Of a DNA stretch of 64,000 nucleotides, positions 31,965 to 41,072 are shown piece by piece. Under the pieces are notes generated by a model. That model had not been told where the DNA came from and searched no databases. It saw only the letters and a program-made list of their open reading frames with translations. Origin of the DNA: Hymenobacter convexus (GTDB lineage: Bacteria; Bacteroidota; Bacteroidia; Cytophagales; Hymenobacteraceae); the NCBI RefSeq assembly GCF_030580955.1, contig NZ_JAUQON010000002.1:682001-746000 (forward strand), written 5' to 3'. How positions within the stretch are numbered: position 1 is the stretch's first letter; each line of letters starts with the position of its first letter. The position numbers and the translations under genes were made by a program.

Positions 31965-34498
31965 AACCCTAGAAAGGCCGCCAGGTACGGCGCCGTGCGG
32001 CTTTCCTTCGCCCGCGCCACTTCGCGCGGCGGCCCGGCGGCTACCACGCGCCCGCCGTCCTCGCCCGCGCCGGGGCCGATGTCGATGACCCAATCGGAGC
32101 CGGCCACCACGCGCATTTCGTGTTCTACCACAATGACGGTATTGCCGGCTTCCACCAGGCCTTCGAGCTGAAGCATGAGCTTCTCGGTATCGGAAGGGTG
32201 GAGGCCGGTGGTAGGCTCATCCAGAACATATAAAGTGTTGCCGCGGCCGATGCGCTGCAACTCGGTGGCGAGCTTGATGCGCTGGGCCTCGCCGCCGCTC
32301 AGCTCGGTGGCGGGCTGGCCGAGGCGCAGGTAGCCCAGGCCCACTTCGCGCAGCACGGTGAGGGCGCGATGGATGGCGGGCTCGTCGGCGAAGAACTCCC
32401 AGGCGTCGTCCACGGTCAAACCCAGCACTTCGGCGATGTTGCGGCCCTGGTACTGCACCTCAAGGGTTTTGGCGTTGTAGCGGGCGCCGTGGCACACCGG
32501 GCAGGGCGCGTACACGCTGGGCAGAAACAGCAATTCCACCATCACGAAGCCCTCGCCGGAGCAGTTTTCGCAGCGCCCCTTGGCCACGTTGAAGCTGAAG
32601 CGGCCGGCGTCGTAGCGGCGCTTGCGGGCCTCGGGCGTGGCGGCGAAGAGCTTGCGCACGTGGTCGAACAAGCCGGTGTAGGTGGCCATGTTGGAGCGCG
32701 GCGTGCGGCCGATGGGCTTCTGGTCGACGCGCACCAGACGCTTGATTTTGTCCAGGCCGGCCGTAATCTGGCCGCCCAGCGTGGCCGGCGCGGGTGCGGC
32801 CAGGGGGTCGGTTTCCTCTTCCTCGGCTTCGATGGCCTGGCCTAGGCTTTCGGCCACCAGCTCCACCAGCACCTGGCTCACAAGGCTCGACTTGCCCGAG
32901 CCCGACACGCCCGTAACGGTGGTGAACACGCCCAGCGGAAATTCCACGGCCAGGTTTTCGAGGTTGTTGCGCGTCACGCCGGCCAGCTTTAGCCAGCCGG
33001 TGGGCTTGCGCGGCGGCACGTCGGGCAGGGGCGAAGTATCGAAGAGAAACTGGCGCGTCTGCGATTCCAGCACGAGTTGTAAACCTTCGGGCGGGCCGCT
33101 GTAGAGGATTTCGCCGCCCTTCTCGCCGGCCGCCGGGCCCACGTCTACCAGCCAGTCGGCCTGGCGAATAACGTCCAGGTCGTGCTCCACCACAAACAGC
33201 GAATTACCCGCGCTTTTCAATCCGGCCAACGCTTTCAGCAGCGCCTCGGTGTCGGCCGGGTGCAGGCCGGCGCTGGGCTCATCGAGCACATAAACAACGC
33301 CGAAGAGGTTGGAATAGAGCTGCGTGGCCAGCCGTAGGCGCTGCAACTCACCCGGCGAAAGCGTGGGCGTGCCGCGTTCCAGAGACAAATAGCCCAGCCC
33401 CAAATCGAGTAGCACCGTGAGGCGGGCGGCCAAATCCTCGGCAATGCGCCGCGCCACAATAGCCTGCTCGGGGTGCTCCTGGTCGTGCTTCTGCTTCCCG
33501 GCTTTGCCCTCAGCAAAGGGCTGCAGCAACGCCGCCAGCCGCTTCAGGGGCAGGCGCGACATTTCGGCAATGTCCAGCCCGGCAAACTTCACGCTCAGCG
33601 ACTCCACCCGCAGGCGCTTGCCGTGGCAGGTGGGGCAGTCGGAACCCAGCATGTATTGGGCCACGCGCTTTTTCATCAGCGCGCTTTGGGTGGTGGCGAA
33701 GGTGTGCAGCACGTACTTCTTCACCCCCGTGAAGGTGCCCATGTAGTTCGGCGGCTCGCGGCGCTTGATGGCCCGCTGCGTCTGCTCGGGCGAGTAGCCG
33801 GGGTACACGGGCAGCACGGGCTGCTCCTCGGTGAAGAGTATCCAGTCCCGGTCTTTCTGCGGCAAGTCCTGCCAGGGCGTGTCCACGTCGAAGCCCATGC
33901 TCACGAGGATGTCGCGCTGATTCTGGCCGCCCCAGGCCTGCGGCCAGGCCGCAATGGCCCGCTCCCGGATGGTGAGCGTGGGGTCGGGCACCATGCTGGC
34001 TTCGGTCACCTCATACACGCGGCCCAGGCCGTGGCAGGTAGGGCAGGCGCCCTCGGCGGTGTTGGGCGAAAAGGCTTCGGCGTAAATAATGCCCTGCCCG
34101 GCCGGGTAGTCGCCGGCCCGCGAGTACAGCATCCGCAGCAGGTTGGAAAGCGTCGTGACCGAGCCCACCGACGAGCGGGTGCTCGGTGCACCGCGCTGCT
34201 GCTGCAACGCCACGGCCGGCGGCAGCCCCTCAATGGCCGTCACCTCGGGCACGGCCATCTGGTGGAACAGCCGCCGGGCGTAGGGCGACACCGATTCGAG
34301 GTAGCGGCGCTGGGCCTCGGCGTAGAGCGTACCAAAGGCCAGGCTGCTCTTGCCCGAGCCCGACACGCCGGTGAACACCACCAGCGCATCGCGCGGAATG
34401 TCGACGTCGACGTTTTTGAGGTTGTGCTCGCGGGCGCCGCGCACGCGCACGAAACCGGTAAAATCAGCGGTGGAGGAGGATTCGGCGGCTTGAGCCAT
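31961..34498 (-). CDS. class II UvrA-like excinuclease ATPase (short form)
   Basis: 845 residues against about 940 for standard UvrA. Two ABC modules: Walker A GVSGSGKSSLAFG and GVSGSGKSSLVSQ. The signature of the first is LSPGELQRLRLA (Pro in place of the usual Gly) and of the second ELSGGEAQRIKLA. Each has a DEPSAGLHP/DEPTTGLHP Walker B. Zinc-finger cysteines are present in CPTCHGLGR, CPTCHGKR and CENCSGEGF...CPVCHG. The region between the first Walker A and signature is short, as in UvrA2/DrrC-type proteins that lack the UvrB-binding domain and are linked to antibiotic or DNA-damage tolerance. The last codons (FLGL) end at a TAG that belongs to the family B repeat. Confidence 0.9.
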   Translation of the reverse strand: MAQAAESSSTADFTGFVRVRGAREHNLKNVDVDIPRDALVVFTGVSGSGKSSLAFGTLYAEAQRRYLESVSPYARRLFHQMAVPEVTAIEGLPPAVALQQQRGAPSTRSSVGSVTTLSNLLRMLYSRAGDYPAGQGIIYAEAFSPNTAEGACPTCHGLGRVYEVTEASMVPDPTLTIRERAIAAWPQAWGGQNQRDILVSMGFDVDTPWQDLPQKDRDWILFTEEQPVLPVYPGYSPEQTQRAIKRREPPNYMGTFTGVKKYVLHTFATTQSALMKKRVAQYMLGSDCPTCHGKRLRVESLSVKFAGLDIAEMSRLPLKRLAALLQPFAEGKAGKQKHDQEHPEQAIVARRIAEDLAARLTVLLDLGLGYLSLERGTPTLSPGELQRLRLATQLYSNLFGVVYVLDEPSAGLHPADTEALLKALAGLKSAGNSLFVVEHDLDVIRQADWLVDVGPAAGEKGGEILYSGPPEGLQLVLESQTRQFLFDTSPLPDVPPRKPTGWLKLAGVTRNNLENLAVEFPLGVFTTVTGVSGSGKSSLVSQVLVELVAESLGQAIEAEEEETDPLAAPAPATLGGQITAGLDKIKRLVRVDQKPIGRTPRSNMATYTGLFDHVRKLFAATPEARKRRYDAGRFSFNVAKGRCENCSGEGFVMVELLFLPSVYAPCPVCHGARYNAKTLEVQYQGRNIAEVLGLTVDDAWEFFADEPAIHRALTVLREVGLGYLRLGQPATELSGGEAQRIKLATELQRIGRGNTLYVLDEPTTGLHPSDTEKLMLQLEGLVEAGNTVIVVEHEMRVVAGSDWVIDIGPGAGEDGGRVVAAGPPREVARAKESRTAPYLAAFLGL

Positions 34499-34579
34499 GA
34501 GGGGTAGCGCGGTGGAACAGTGAAATCACCGCCTTGCCCATACGTGACCGGCCCGCCCCAAAGCCAATTATCCCGCTGC

Positions 34580-37500
34580 TTATTGCACTACCATGCGCGC
34601 GGAACTGCCGCCCGCCCGCACTACATAGATGCCCGCCGCCAGCCCGACCAATGGCACAGTCACCGCCGTGACGCTGCTTGCCGCTATTGGCACGGTGCGC
34701 ACCGTGCGGCCCATGGCATCAACCAGCGCGACGGCTGAAGCCGCTGCTGGTACCCGCACGCGCACTTCGGCGTGGGCCGGGTTGGGCCACACCACCAGCG
34801 GACTGGCCGCCGCAGCGGAGCGGGCCGCCAGGGCGGGCCCGGTGCCGTTGTTGAGGCGCACGGTCACTGTGAACTGGCCGTAGTTGCAGGCTGCGAGGTC
34901 CAGGTCGCCGTCGTCGTCCAGGTCGCCCAGCACCACGCTGAGGGTGCCACTCGCCGTTGAAACGCTGCTCATGCTGCCAAACACACCGCTGCCGTTGTTG
35001 AGGCGAATGTTGACGGACGAGCTAATGATGTTGTAAGCCGTCGAGAGCAGGTCTAGGTCGCCGTCGCCGTCCACGTCAGCGGTTGTCACACAGGTGGGCG
35101 AAGCGCCCGCGCTCACGTCCGTCGTGCCGCTGAAAATGCCCTGGCCGTTATTTTGCCGGATGCTGATGCTGCTGCTGCCGTAGTTGGCCGTAAGCAGGTC
35201 GAGGTCGCCGTCGTTGTCGATATCCGCTGCGGTCACGAAGCGAGGCGAACTGCCCACCGTCACCGTCGAGCCCGCCACAAAGGTGCCGCTACCGTCGTTG
35301 AGGCGCACCGTCACAAAAGTGCCGTAGCCCAGCAGCAGGTCCAGGTCGCCGTCGTTGTCCACGTCGGCGGCGGCCAGGTGAAACAGCGTGTAGCCGGTGG
35401 GCGCGCTCAACTCAGTGGTGCCACTGAACACGCCAGTGCCGTCGTTGAAGCGCAAACTCACGGTATTGACGTCGTTGGCGGTGGCCAGGTCCAGGTCGCC
35501 GTCGCCGTCCAGGTCGCCGGTTACCACCGTATTGGGGGTGGTGCCCACCGTCACGGCAGTGGCCGCGGCAAAGGTGCCATTGCCGTTGTTGAGGCGCAGC
35601 TGCACGCGGTTGCTGCCGTAAAGCGTGAGGAGCAGGTCCAGGTCGCCGTCGCCGTCAATGTCGGCCGTGGTGAGGCAGTAGGGCACGCCGTTGACGGCCA
35701 GCGTGGTGCCGCTGGTAAACACGCCCCGGCCGCTGTTGAGGTGTACGCTCACCGAGCCGCCGTTGGAATTAGCCGTGAGCAGGTCCAGGTCGCCGTCGTT
35801 GTCGATGTCGGCCATCACCGTATTCACCGGGAAGCTGCTCACACTCAAGTTAGCGCCCCCACTAAAAGTGCCGTTGCCCCCAGTGGCGGCAGCCGTGAAC
35901 TGGTACACGAACGGCGCCGTGATGGTGCTGCCGGCGCTGTTTTGCGCGCCGGGCAGCAGGGTGGCCTGCAGGGTTTCGCCGGGCCGGAAAGGCACCGCCG
36001 GCGCGAAGCCGACCGTGCTGCCGCTGGCCGTGGCCGTGCCCGCCAGCCGGCCGCCCCGCTGCCCGCTGAACACCCGCAACGGCCCCGCCGCGACGGCTGC
36101 CCCGCTCACCGGCTGCGAAAATGCCGCCACCACCGCCGCGCTGCGCGGCGCATTGGGCTGGTTGGGCCGGGGCAGAAACCGCGGGATGGCCAGCCCAAAA
36201 TATACCTCAAAGGCCGTGCTGCTCACCGACGTGCCCGCCGGCACATCTACGCTGACAATGCCCGTGGTAGCGCCCGCCGGCACCGTGGCGGTGAGCACAT
36301 TGGCCGACACCACCGTGAAAACCGCCGCCGTGCCGTTGAAGCGCACGGCCGTAGCCGCCGCCAGGTTGGCCCCGGTGAGGGTGACGGCGGTGCCCTCCGT
36401 GCCGCGGGCCGGCGTGAAGGAGGTCACCAGCGGGCCCAGGTTGAAGCGCACGCTCACGCTGCCGGTGCTGTTGCTGGCCGTGAGCAGGTCGAGGTCGCCG
36501 TCGCCGTCCAGGTCGGCCGCGGCGGGGCCGAACGGCGCCGGGCCCACGGGCACGGTGCTGCCCAGGCCAAACACGCCGCTGCCGTTGTTGAGGCACATGC
36601 TGACCAGGTTGTCGGTCTGGCTGGGCACCACGCAGTCGAGGTCGCCATCGCCGTCCACGTCGGCCAGGGCCAGGTTGTCGGCGCCCGCCGGAATCACCAG
36701 CCGGGTGCCGACTGGTGCGGCCGTGAAACTGCCCGTGCCGTTGTTCAGCTGCACCAGCAAGTTGTTGGGACTGGAAAACCGGTCCTTGCGAAAGGCAATG
36801 AGCAGGTCCACATCGCCGTCGTTGTCCACGTCGCCCGCCCGGAGCCCGGTGATGCCCGAGTCGGTTAAGATGGGTGAGTCGGCGTTGCCCAGCGTGTTGC
36901 TGCTAAAAACGCCGCTGCCATTGTTGAAATGCACCCCCACCAGCCCGCCGTGCAGGTAGCCCACCACCACGTCGAGGTCGCCGTCGCTGTCCATGTCGGC
37001 CAGCAGCACCAGCCCGGTGCCAATCCGCTGGTTGACGAGAAAGCTCTGGCCGCCGCTGAACACGCCGCTGCCGTTGTTGAAGCGAATAATGGCCATTGAG
37101 CCCGTGCTGCTCACCGCGGCCAGGTCCAGGTCGCCGTCGCCGTCCAGGTCGCCCAGGGTCAGGTTGTTGGTGCCAATGCCCAGGTTGGGGTCGGTGCCGG
37201 GGCTGAAGCCGCCGCTGCCGTTGTTCAGGCGCAGGCTCACCGTGGCCGAATTGTTGGCCGATGTCAGCAGGTCGAGGTCGCCGTCGTTGTCCACGTCGCC
37301 CACGGCCAGGTTTTCGGCGCCGCCGCTCACGGCCACGGTGCCGCTGCCACTGAAGGCGCCCGAGCCATCGTTGAGGCGAATGCTCACCGAACCGCTGTAC
37401 TTCAGGGCCAGCAGGTCCAGGTCGTTGTCGCCGTCCACGTCGGCGGCCGCTATCTGGTCCAGGCTGGCGGCCACGGGCACCTCGCCGCCCCCAAAAAGGC

Positions 37501-37882
37501 CGGTGCCGGCCGTGGCTGCCGCCGTAAACTGGTACACCGTCGGCTGGGCCAGCGCGGTGCCCGTGCTGCTCTGCGCCGCCGTGGTGAGGGTGGCCTGCAG
37601 GGTTTCGCCCGGCCGGAAGGGCACCGTCGGCGCGAAGCCGACCGTGCTGCCGCTGGCCGTGGCCGCGCCCGCCAACTTGCCGCCCCGCTGCGCGCTGAAC
37701 ACCCGCACGGCGCCCGTGGTGGCCGCCCCGCTGCTCACCGGCTGCGAAAGGGTAAATCCCACCGCCGAAGCGCGCGGCGCACTCGTCGCATTGCGGGCCG
37801 GGGCCACGCCCGTCACGGAAAAAGTCTGGGCATGAACTGTAGCAGAAAGGAGAGCAAGCAGACCAAGTAAAGCGTGTTTCAT
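34580..37882 (-). CDS. T9SS-sorted VCBS/FG-GAP repeat protein with two Big_5-like domains
   Basis: 1100 residues; signal peptide MKHALLGLLALLSATVHAQ. Layout: Ig-like domain (Big_5 type, ending YQFTAAATAGTG), seven VCBS repeats each with a calcium-type DVDGDGDLDL core, an IPT/TIG domain (GTEGTAVTLTGANLAAATAV), a second Big_5 copy, seven more VCBS repeats, and a T9SS sorting domain (VVWPNPAHAEVRVRVP, then GLAAGIYVVRAGG). The repeats form beta-propeller blades that bind calcium in integrins and bacterial surface proteins. The two halves look like an internal duplication. Probably a large exported adhesin or binding protein. A -7-like TACCTTTC lies 22 bases upstream of the ATG. Confidence 0.9.
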   Translation of the reverse strand: MKHALLGLLALLSATVHAQTFSVTGVAPARNATSAPRASAVGFTLSQPVSSGAATTGAVRVFSAQRGGKLAGAATASGSTVGFAPTVPFRPGETLQATLTTAAQSSTGTALAQPTVYQFTAAATAGTGLFGGGEVPVAASLDQIAAADVDGDNDLDLLALKYSGSVSIRLNDGSGAFSGSGTVAVSGGAENLAVGDVDNDGDLDLLTSANNSATVSLRLNNGSGGFSPGTDPNLGIGTNNLTLGDLDGDGDLDLAAVSSTGSMAIIRFNNGSGVFSGGQSFLVNQRIGTGLVLLADMDSDGDLDVVVGYLHGGLVGVHFNNGSGVFSSNTLGNADSPILTDSGITGLRAGDVDNDGDVDLLIAFRKDRFSSPNNLLVQLNNGTGSFTAAPVGTRLVIPAGADNLALADVDGDGDLDCVVPSQTDNLVSMCLNNGSGVFGLGSTVPVGPAPFGPAAADLDGDGDLDLLTASNSTGSVSVRFNLGPLVTSFTPARGTEGTAVTLTGANLAAATAVRFNGTAAVFTVVSANVLTATVPAGATTGIVSVDVPAGTSVSSTAFEVYFGLAIPRFLPRPNQPNAPRSAAVVAAFSQPVSGAAVAAGPLRVFSGQRGGRLAGTATASGSTVGFAPAVPFRPGETLQATLLPGAQNSAGSTITAPFVYQFTAAATGGNGTFSGGANLSVSSFPVNTVMADIDNDGDLDLLTANSNGGSVSVHLNSGRGVFTSGTTLAVNGVPYCLTTADIDGDGDLDLLLTLYGSNRVQLRLNNGNGTFAAATAVTVGTTPNTVVTGDLDGDGDLDLATANDVNTVSLRFNDGTGVFSGTTELSAPTGYTLFHLAAADVDNDGDLDLLLGYGTFVTVRLNDGSGTFVAGSTVTVGSSPRFVTAADIDNDGDLDLLTANYGSSSISIRQNNGQGIFSGTTDVSAGASPTCVTTADVDGDGDLDLLSTAYNIISSSVNIRLNNGSGVFGSMSSVSTASGTLSVVLGDLDDDGDLDLAACNYGQFTVTVRLNNGTGPALAARSAAAASPLVVWPNPAHAEVRVRVPAAASAVALVDAMGRTVRTVPIAASSVTAVTVPLVGLAAGIYVVRAGGSSARMVVQ

Positions 37883-38013
37883 TCGAAAGAATAAAGAGGA
37901 AATGAAAGGTAATTACGCTTTTGAGAATAAGCCCTTAGCGCACCATGCTGAGCGAATTATTCCCGGCAATACTATAGGCAGGATGGCCCGGGCTGCGCAC
38001 GCCGGTCAGGTAG

Positions 38014-38033
38014 CGCGAACTTTGAAGTTCGCG
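38014..38033. repeat. short hairpin, degenerate relative of family B
   Basis: CGCGAACTT and AAGTTCGCG form a 9-bp stem with a two-base loop, downstream of msrB on its strand. Possibly a rho-independent structure without a T-run, or a decayed repeat. Confidence 0.5.
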
Positions 38034-38084
38034 TGGCAGAACGACATCCGAAGCGGCGAGGAGACGCGAACCACAAAGCCCGTG

Positions 38085-38540
38085 CTACTGCGCCGCGACC
38101 CGAATTTGGACCAGGCTGGCCGAGTTCATGCAGTAGCGCAGGCCACCCGGCGCGGGCCCATCGGGAAAGACGTGGCCTAGGTGCCCGCCGCACGCATTGC
38201 AGCGCGCTTCCATGCGCTGCATGTTAAAGCTTTCGTCAAAAAAATACGCAATAGCCCCTCGCGTAGCCGGCTGCCGGAAGCTGGGCTAGCCCGAAATGGC
38301 GTGATACTTCTCCGCGCTCTCGAAAAGCAGTGCGCTGCAGCCGGCGCAGGCGTAGCGGCCGGGCTCGTAGGCGCGGCAGTAGGCGTTGCGGTAGGGCGGC
38401 TCGGTGGCGGCTTCGCGCAGCACTTGGAACCGCTCGGGCGGCAGCCGCGCGGCCCACTCGGCGGCGGTGTGCTCCACGCGCCGGACAGGCTCGGGGTTGC
38501 CATATCGGGCGTAGGTGAGGACGTCTTTCCAGCGCAGCAT
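38085..38540 (-). pseudogene. msrB: methionine-R-sulfoxide reductase B, interrupted by an in-frame amber codon
   Basis: Reads as a full-length MsrB (151 codons) except for TAG at 38286-38288 (codon 85). The part before is MLRWKDVLTYARYGNPEPV through YACAGCSALLFESAEKYHAISG; the part after resumes in frame at PSFRQP and runs to [16 protein letters not shown] and [15 protein letters not shown]. In the family the interrupted residue is the Trp of GWPSF (codon TGG), so one G-to-A change explains it. Both zinc CxxC pairs and the catalytic Cys of RYCMNSASL remain. It reduces methionine-R-sulfoxide when intact. The 84-residue fragment alone would lack the catalytic Cys. A sequencing error or tRNA suppression are the alternatives. 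Confidence 0.85.
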
Positions 38541-38561
38541 GCAACGATTGGCCGGGCGCGG

Positions 38562-38921
38562 TTAGGCGTTGGTGGCCAGCAGCGCCACCACGGCGGCAGG
38601 GTCGTCGACTTCAATGATGAGTTGCTGGTACTCTTCGTCGTGCAGGTCGATGACTACCACGTTTTCGGGGTGCACCACGTCGACAAACGCGGGCTTGAGG
38701 CCCGGCACGCCGTGCAGGTAAAAAGTCCCGGCTTTGATGACCCACGGCATATAAGTGCCCAGCGCCCGGAAACCGCTGAGGTTTTTGCCCACTTCCGCAT
38801 CGGCCCGGACGCCCGTAATGTGGCTGCGCGGAATGGTGAGCGAGCTTTTAAAAGCCCAAAGTTTGTGCAGGCCCTGCACGGTGAATACGACGGTGTCGTG
38901 CTGAATGGTGACGTCAACCAT
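38562..38921 (-). CDS. small PH-like domain protein of unknown function
   Basis: 119 residues from the ATG at 38921; the longer frame to 39092 lies inside the NCS1 gene. VVFTVQGLHKLWAFKSSLTI, then PRSHITGVRAD and FYLHGVPGLKPAFVDVVHPE form alternating strands ending in a helix (EEYQQLIIEVDDPAAVVALL), which is the order of a bacterial PH domain. No signal or membrane segment. It starts 8 bases after the NCS1 permease and ends 21 bases before msrB, so the three may be co-transcribed. Confidence 0.75.
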   Translation of the reverse strand: MVDVTIQHDTVVFTVQGLHKLWAFKSSLTIPRSHITGVRADAEVGKNLSGFRALGTYMPWVIKAGTFYLHGVPGLKPAFVDVVHPENVVVIDLHDEEYQQLIIEVDDPAAVVALLATNA

Positions 38922-38929
38922 GAATCGGG

Positions 38930-40453
38930 TTATTGAGCAAGCGAAGGGGAGGAATTGGGAATGGCGGCTTCGGGGCCGTACGGCGCACTTTGGCCAGCAG
39001 TTTGGGCCCGCATCAATAGCAAATAAGCGCCGCCCGACACCAGGAAGCCCACAAACCAGGCGTAGTTGTACACCGCCACCAGCCCCGGCCACACCGCGCC
39101 CTTATCCAGCACGCCAATGGCGGTGAGAAAGCCCGGCACGTTGGGCAGAATGCCAATGACGAGGGCCAGCATGGCCGCCGTGTTCACACCGTTGCGGTAG
39201 GCGTAGCGGCCGTGGTACTGGTAAAGGTCGGGCACGTCGAGGCGCTGGTGGCGGATGAGGTAGTAGTCGACAATCATGATGCCGCCGATGGGCCCGAGCA
39301 AGCCCGAATACCCTACCAGCCAAGTGAATATGTAGCCCGAAGGGTCGGCGATGAGCTTCCAGGGGAAGATGAGCACGCCGAGCACGCCGGTGATGTAGCC
39401 GCCGGTTTTGAAGCTGATGCGCTCGGGCGAAAAGTTGGCGAAGTCGTTGGCCGGGCTCACGATATTGGCCGCGATGTTGGTGGCCAGCGTGCTCAGGGCC
39501 ACGGCCAGCATGGCAAAGCTCACCAGCAGCTTGCTATCGAACTTACCCGCCAGCACCACCGGGTCCCAAATGGTTTTGCCGTAGATGACGAACGTGGCCG
39601 ACGTCACGACCACGCCCACGAAGGAAAACAGTGTCATCGACGTGGGCAGCCCGATGGCCTGACCCATCTGCTGGGCGCGCTGGCTGGTGGCGTAGCGCGT
39701 GAAATCCGGAATGTTGAGCGAGAGCGTGGCCCAGAAACCCACCATGCCCGTGAGCGAGGGAAAGAAAAACGCCCAAAACTGCGCGCTGCTCGTGAATTTG
39801 CTCGGCTGCGCCAATATCGGCCCCAGCCCATTGCCCGCCGAAATGGCCCACCACAGCAGCGCCAGCGCCGCCACCGGCAGGAAAAACGCCTTGAACACCA
39901 ACAGCTTGCGAATGCTATCGACGCCCTTGTGTACCACATACATATTCAGCAGCCAAAACAGAAAAAACAGAATGGCCGGCCCCGTAGCCAGTCCCCAACT
40001 AGCCGGAAATACCGCTGGCAGCGTAGCCAACGACGGTACCCACAGCACCGCCATTTGGTAGAGCGCATAGCCGCCAATCCAGGTCTGAATCCCAAACCAG
40101 CCGCAGGCGATGATGGCGCGGAGCAGCGCCGGCACATTGGCCCCGCGCACCCCAAAGCTGGCCCGCGCAAACACCGGGAACGGAATGCCGTACTGCGCGC
40201 CCGCCCGGCCATTCAACAGCATGGGCACCAGTACGATAGTGTTGCCCAGGAAAATGGTGAGCAGGGCCTGCCACCAGTTCATGCCGCCCTCGATGAGCGA
40301 ACTGGCCAGCATGTAGGTGGGGATGCACAGGCTCATGCTAATCCAGAGCGCGGCGTAGTTGCCGGTGCCCCAGGTGCGTTCGGCGGGCAGCACGGGCGCC
40401 AGGTCGGGGCTGGTGAGGCCGGGGGCGGCCACGGGTTCGGGAGCGGTATTCAT
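38930..40453 (-). CDS. NCS1 family nucleobase/hydantoin-type cation symporter
   Basis: 507 residues and about 12 membrane helices. The N-terminal NYAALWISMSLCIPTYMLAS and ACGWFGIQTWIGGYALYQM are NCS1 signatures (helices 1 and 3, ligand and sodium sites), and PDFTRYATS with NIPDF is the helix 6-7 region. Homologues import uracil, allantoin, hydantoins or thiamine; the substrate cannot be fixed, and no catabolic gene for any of these lies nearby. First gene of a possible three-gene unit with the PH-like protein and msrB. Confidence 0.9.
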   Translation of the reverse strand: MNTAPEPVAAPGLTSPDLAPVLPAERTWGTGNYAALWISMSLCIPTYMLASSLIEGGMNWWQALLTIFLGNTIVLVPMLLNGRAGAQYGIPFPVFARASFGVRGANVPALLRAIIACGWFGIQTWIGGYALYQMAVLWVPSLATLPAVFPASWGLATGPAILFFLFWLLNMYVVHKGVDSIRKLLVFKAFFLPVAALALLWWAISAGNGLGPILAQPSKFTSSAQFWAFFFPSLTGMVGFWATLSLNIPDFTRYATSQRAQQMGQAIGLPTSMTLFSFVGVVVTSATFVIYGKTIWDPVVLAGKFDSKLLVSFAMLAVALSTLATNIAANIVSPANDFANFSPERISFKTGGYITGVLGVLIFPWKLIADPSGYIFTWLVGYSGLLGPIGGIMIVDYYLIRHQRLDVPDLYQYHGRYAYRNGVNTAAMLALVIGILPNVPGFLTAIGVLDKGAVWPGLVAVYNYAWFVGFLVSGGAYLLLMRAQTAGQSAPYGPEAAIPNSSPSLAQ

Positions 40454-40496
40454 AGCGGGTTTTCGAAGAAGAATTTCTAGCAGAATGGACGGAAGA

Positions 40497-40964
40497 CTAA
40501 CGCTGCCCGGCCGCCGCGCGGCGTTGCCGCCGCACGGTTTCGGCCTGGTAGAAAGCGGCTTCGTCGGCGTAGGCGTCCACGGCCCAGGCGGGGCGGTCGC
40601 GGACGATGAGCTCGCGCGAGCTTTGGAGCATAGCCCAGGTTTCGGCAGTGCCTAGGGCGCGGGTGGAGTCGGCCAGCAAAGCGGCCTGGCACTGCTGCAG
40701 CACCGATTCCTGGTAGGCAATCTGGGGGCCGCCGGGGCCCTTTAGCTTGCTGGCGGGCGTGCGCTTCTGGTAGTAGGAATCGCCGTGGTAGGTGGCCGTG
40801 GTCACGTAACGGTCAGAGCTGGCGTCGCGGATTTTGCGGTTGCCCGCCACGGCGGCATCCACGCCCAGCCGGGTGCCCAGCGAAATAGCATGGATGAGAT
40901 TGGCTTGGGCGGAGGCTGAGTCGGCCAGGCCCAGAATAGCCAGCAAGAGTAGAAGGTGTTTCAT
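40497..40964 (-). CDS. secreted hypothetical protein
   Basis: 155 residues from the ATG at 40964, with a signal peptide (MKHLLLLLAILGLADSASAQ). The mature part is helical and charged (GTRLGVDAAVAGNRKIRDAS, QESVLQQCQAALLADSTRALG) and has a single Cys. No known domain is recognised. It is in the same direction as the NCS1 permease, 43 bases upstream of it. The open frame to 41039 was rejected because the extra N-terminal residues are not signal-like. Confidence 0.65.
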   Translation of the reverse strand: MKHLLLLLAILGLADSASAQANLIHAISLGTRLGVDAAVAGNRKIRDASSDRYVTTATYHGDSYYQKRTPASKLKGPGGPQIAYQESVLQQCQAALLADSTRALGTAETWAMLQSSRELIVRDRPAWAVDAYADEAAFYQAETVRRQRRAAAGQR

Positions 40965-41072
40965 GCGAAGAAGTGGGAGTGCAAATGCGGCCCGACAAGG
41001 GCTGGCCAAGATACACGGGCTCATGCAAAAACGCACCATTAGCTTTAGTGCAGCAGCCCGGCCACCGCTATG

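Noticed and set aside
35153..36868. 571-residue antisense frame in the VCBS gene
   Set aside because: Repeated GRE/QVQVAVVV patterns are mirror images of the DxDGDLDL codons, not an independent protein.
35040..37460. Regularly spaced GC-rich repeats resembling a CRISPR array
   Set aside because: They encode the calcium-binding VCBS cores in frame (spacing about 170-200 bp, diverged copies); no cas genes present.
38286..38288. msrB TAG read as pyrrolysine or another recoded amino acid
   Set aside because: The residue is Trp in all family members and TGG to TAG is one base; nothing suggests Pyl machinery in Bacteroidota, so mutation or sequencing error is simpler.
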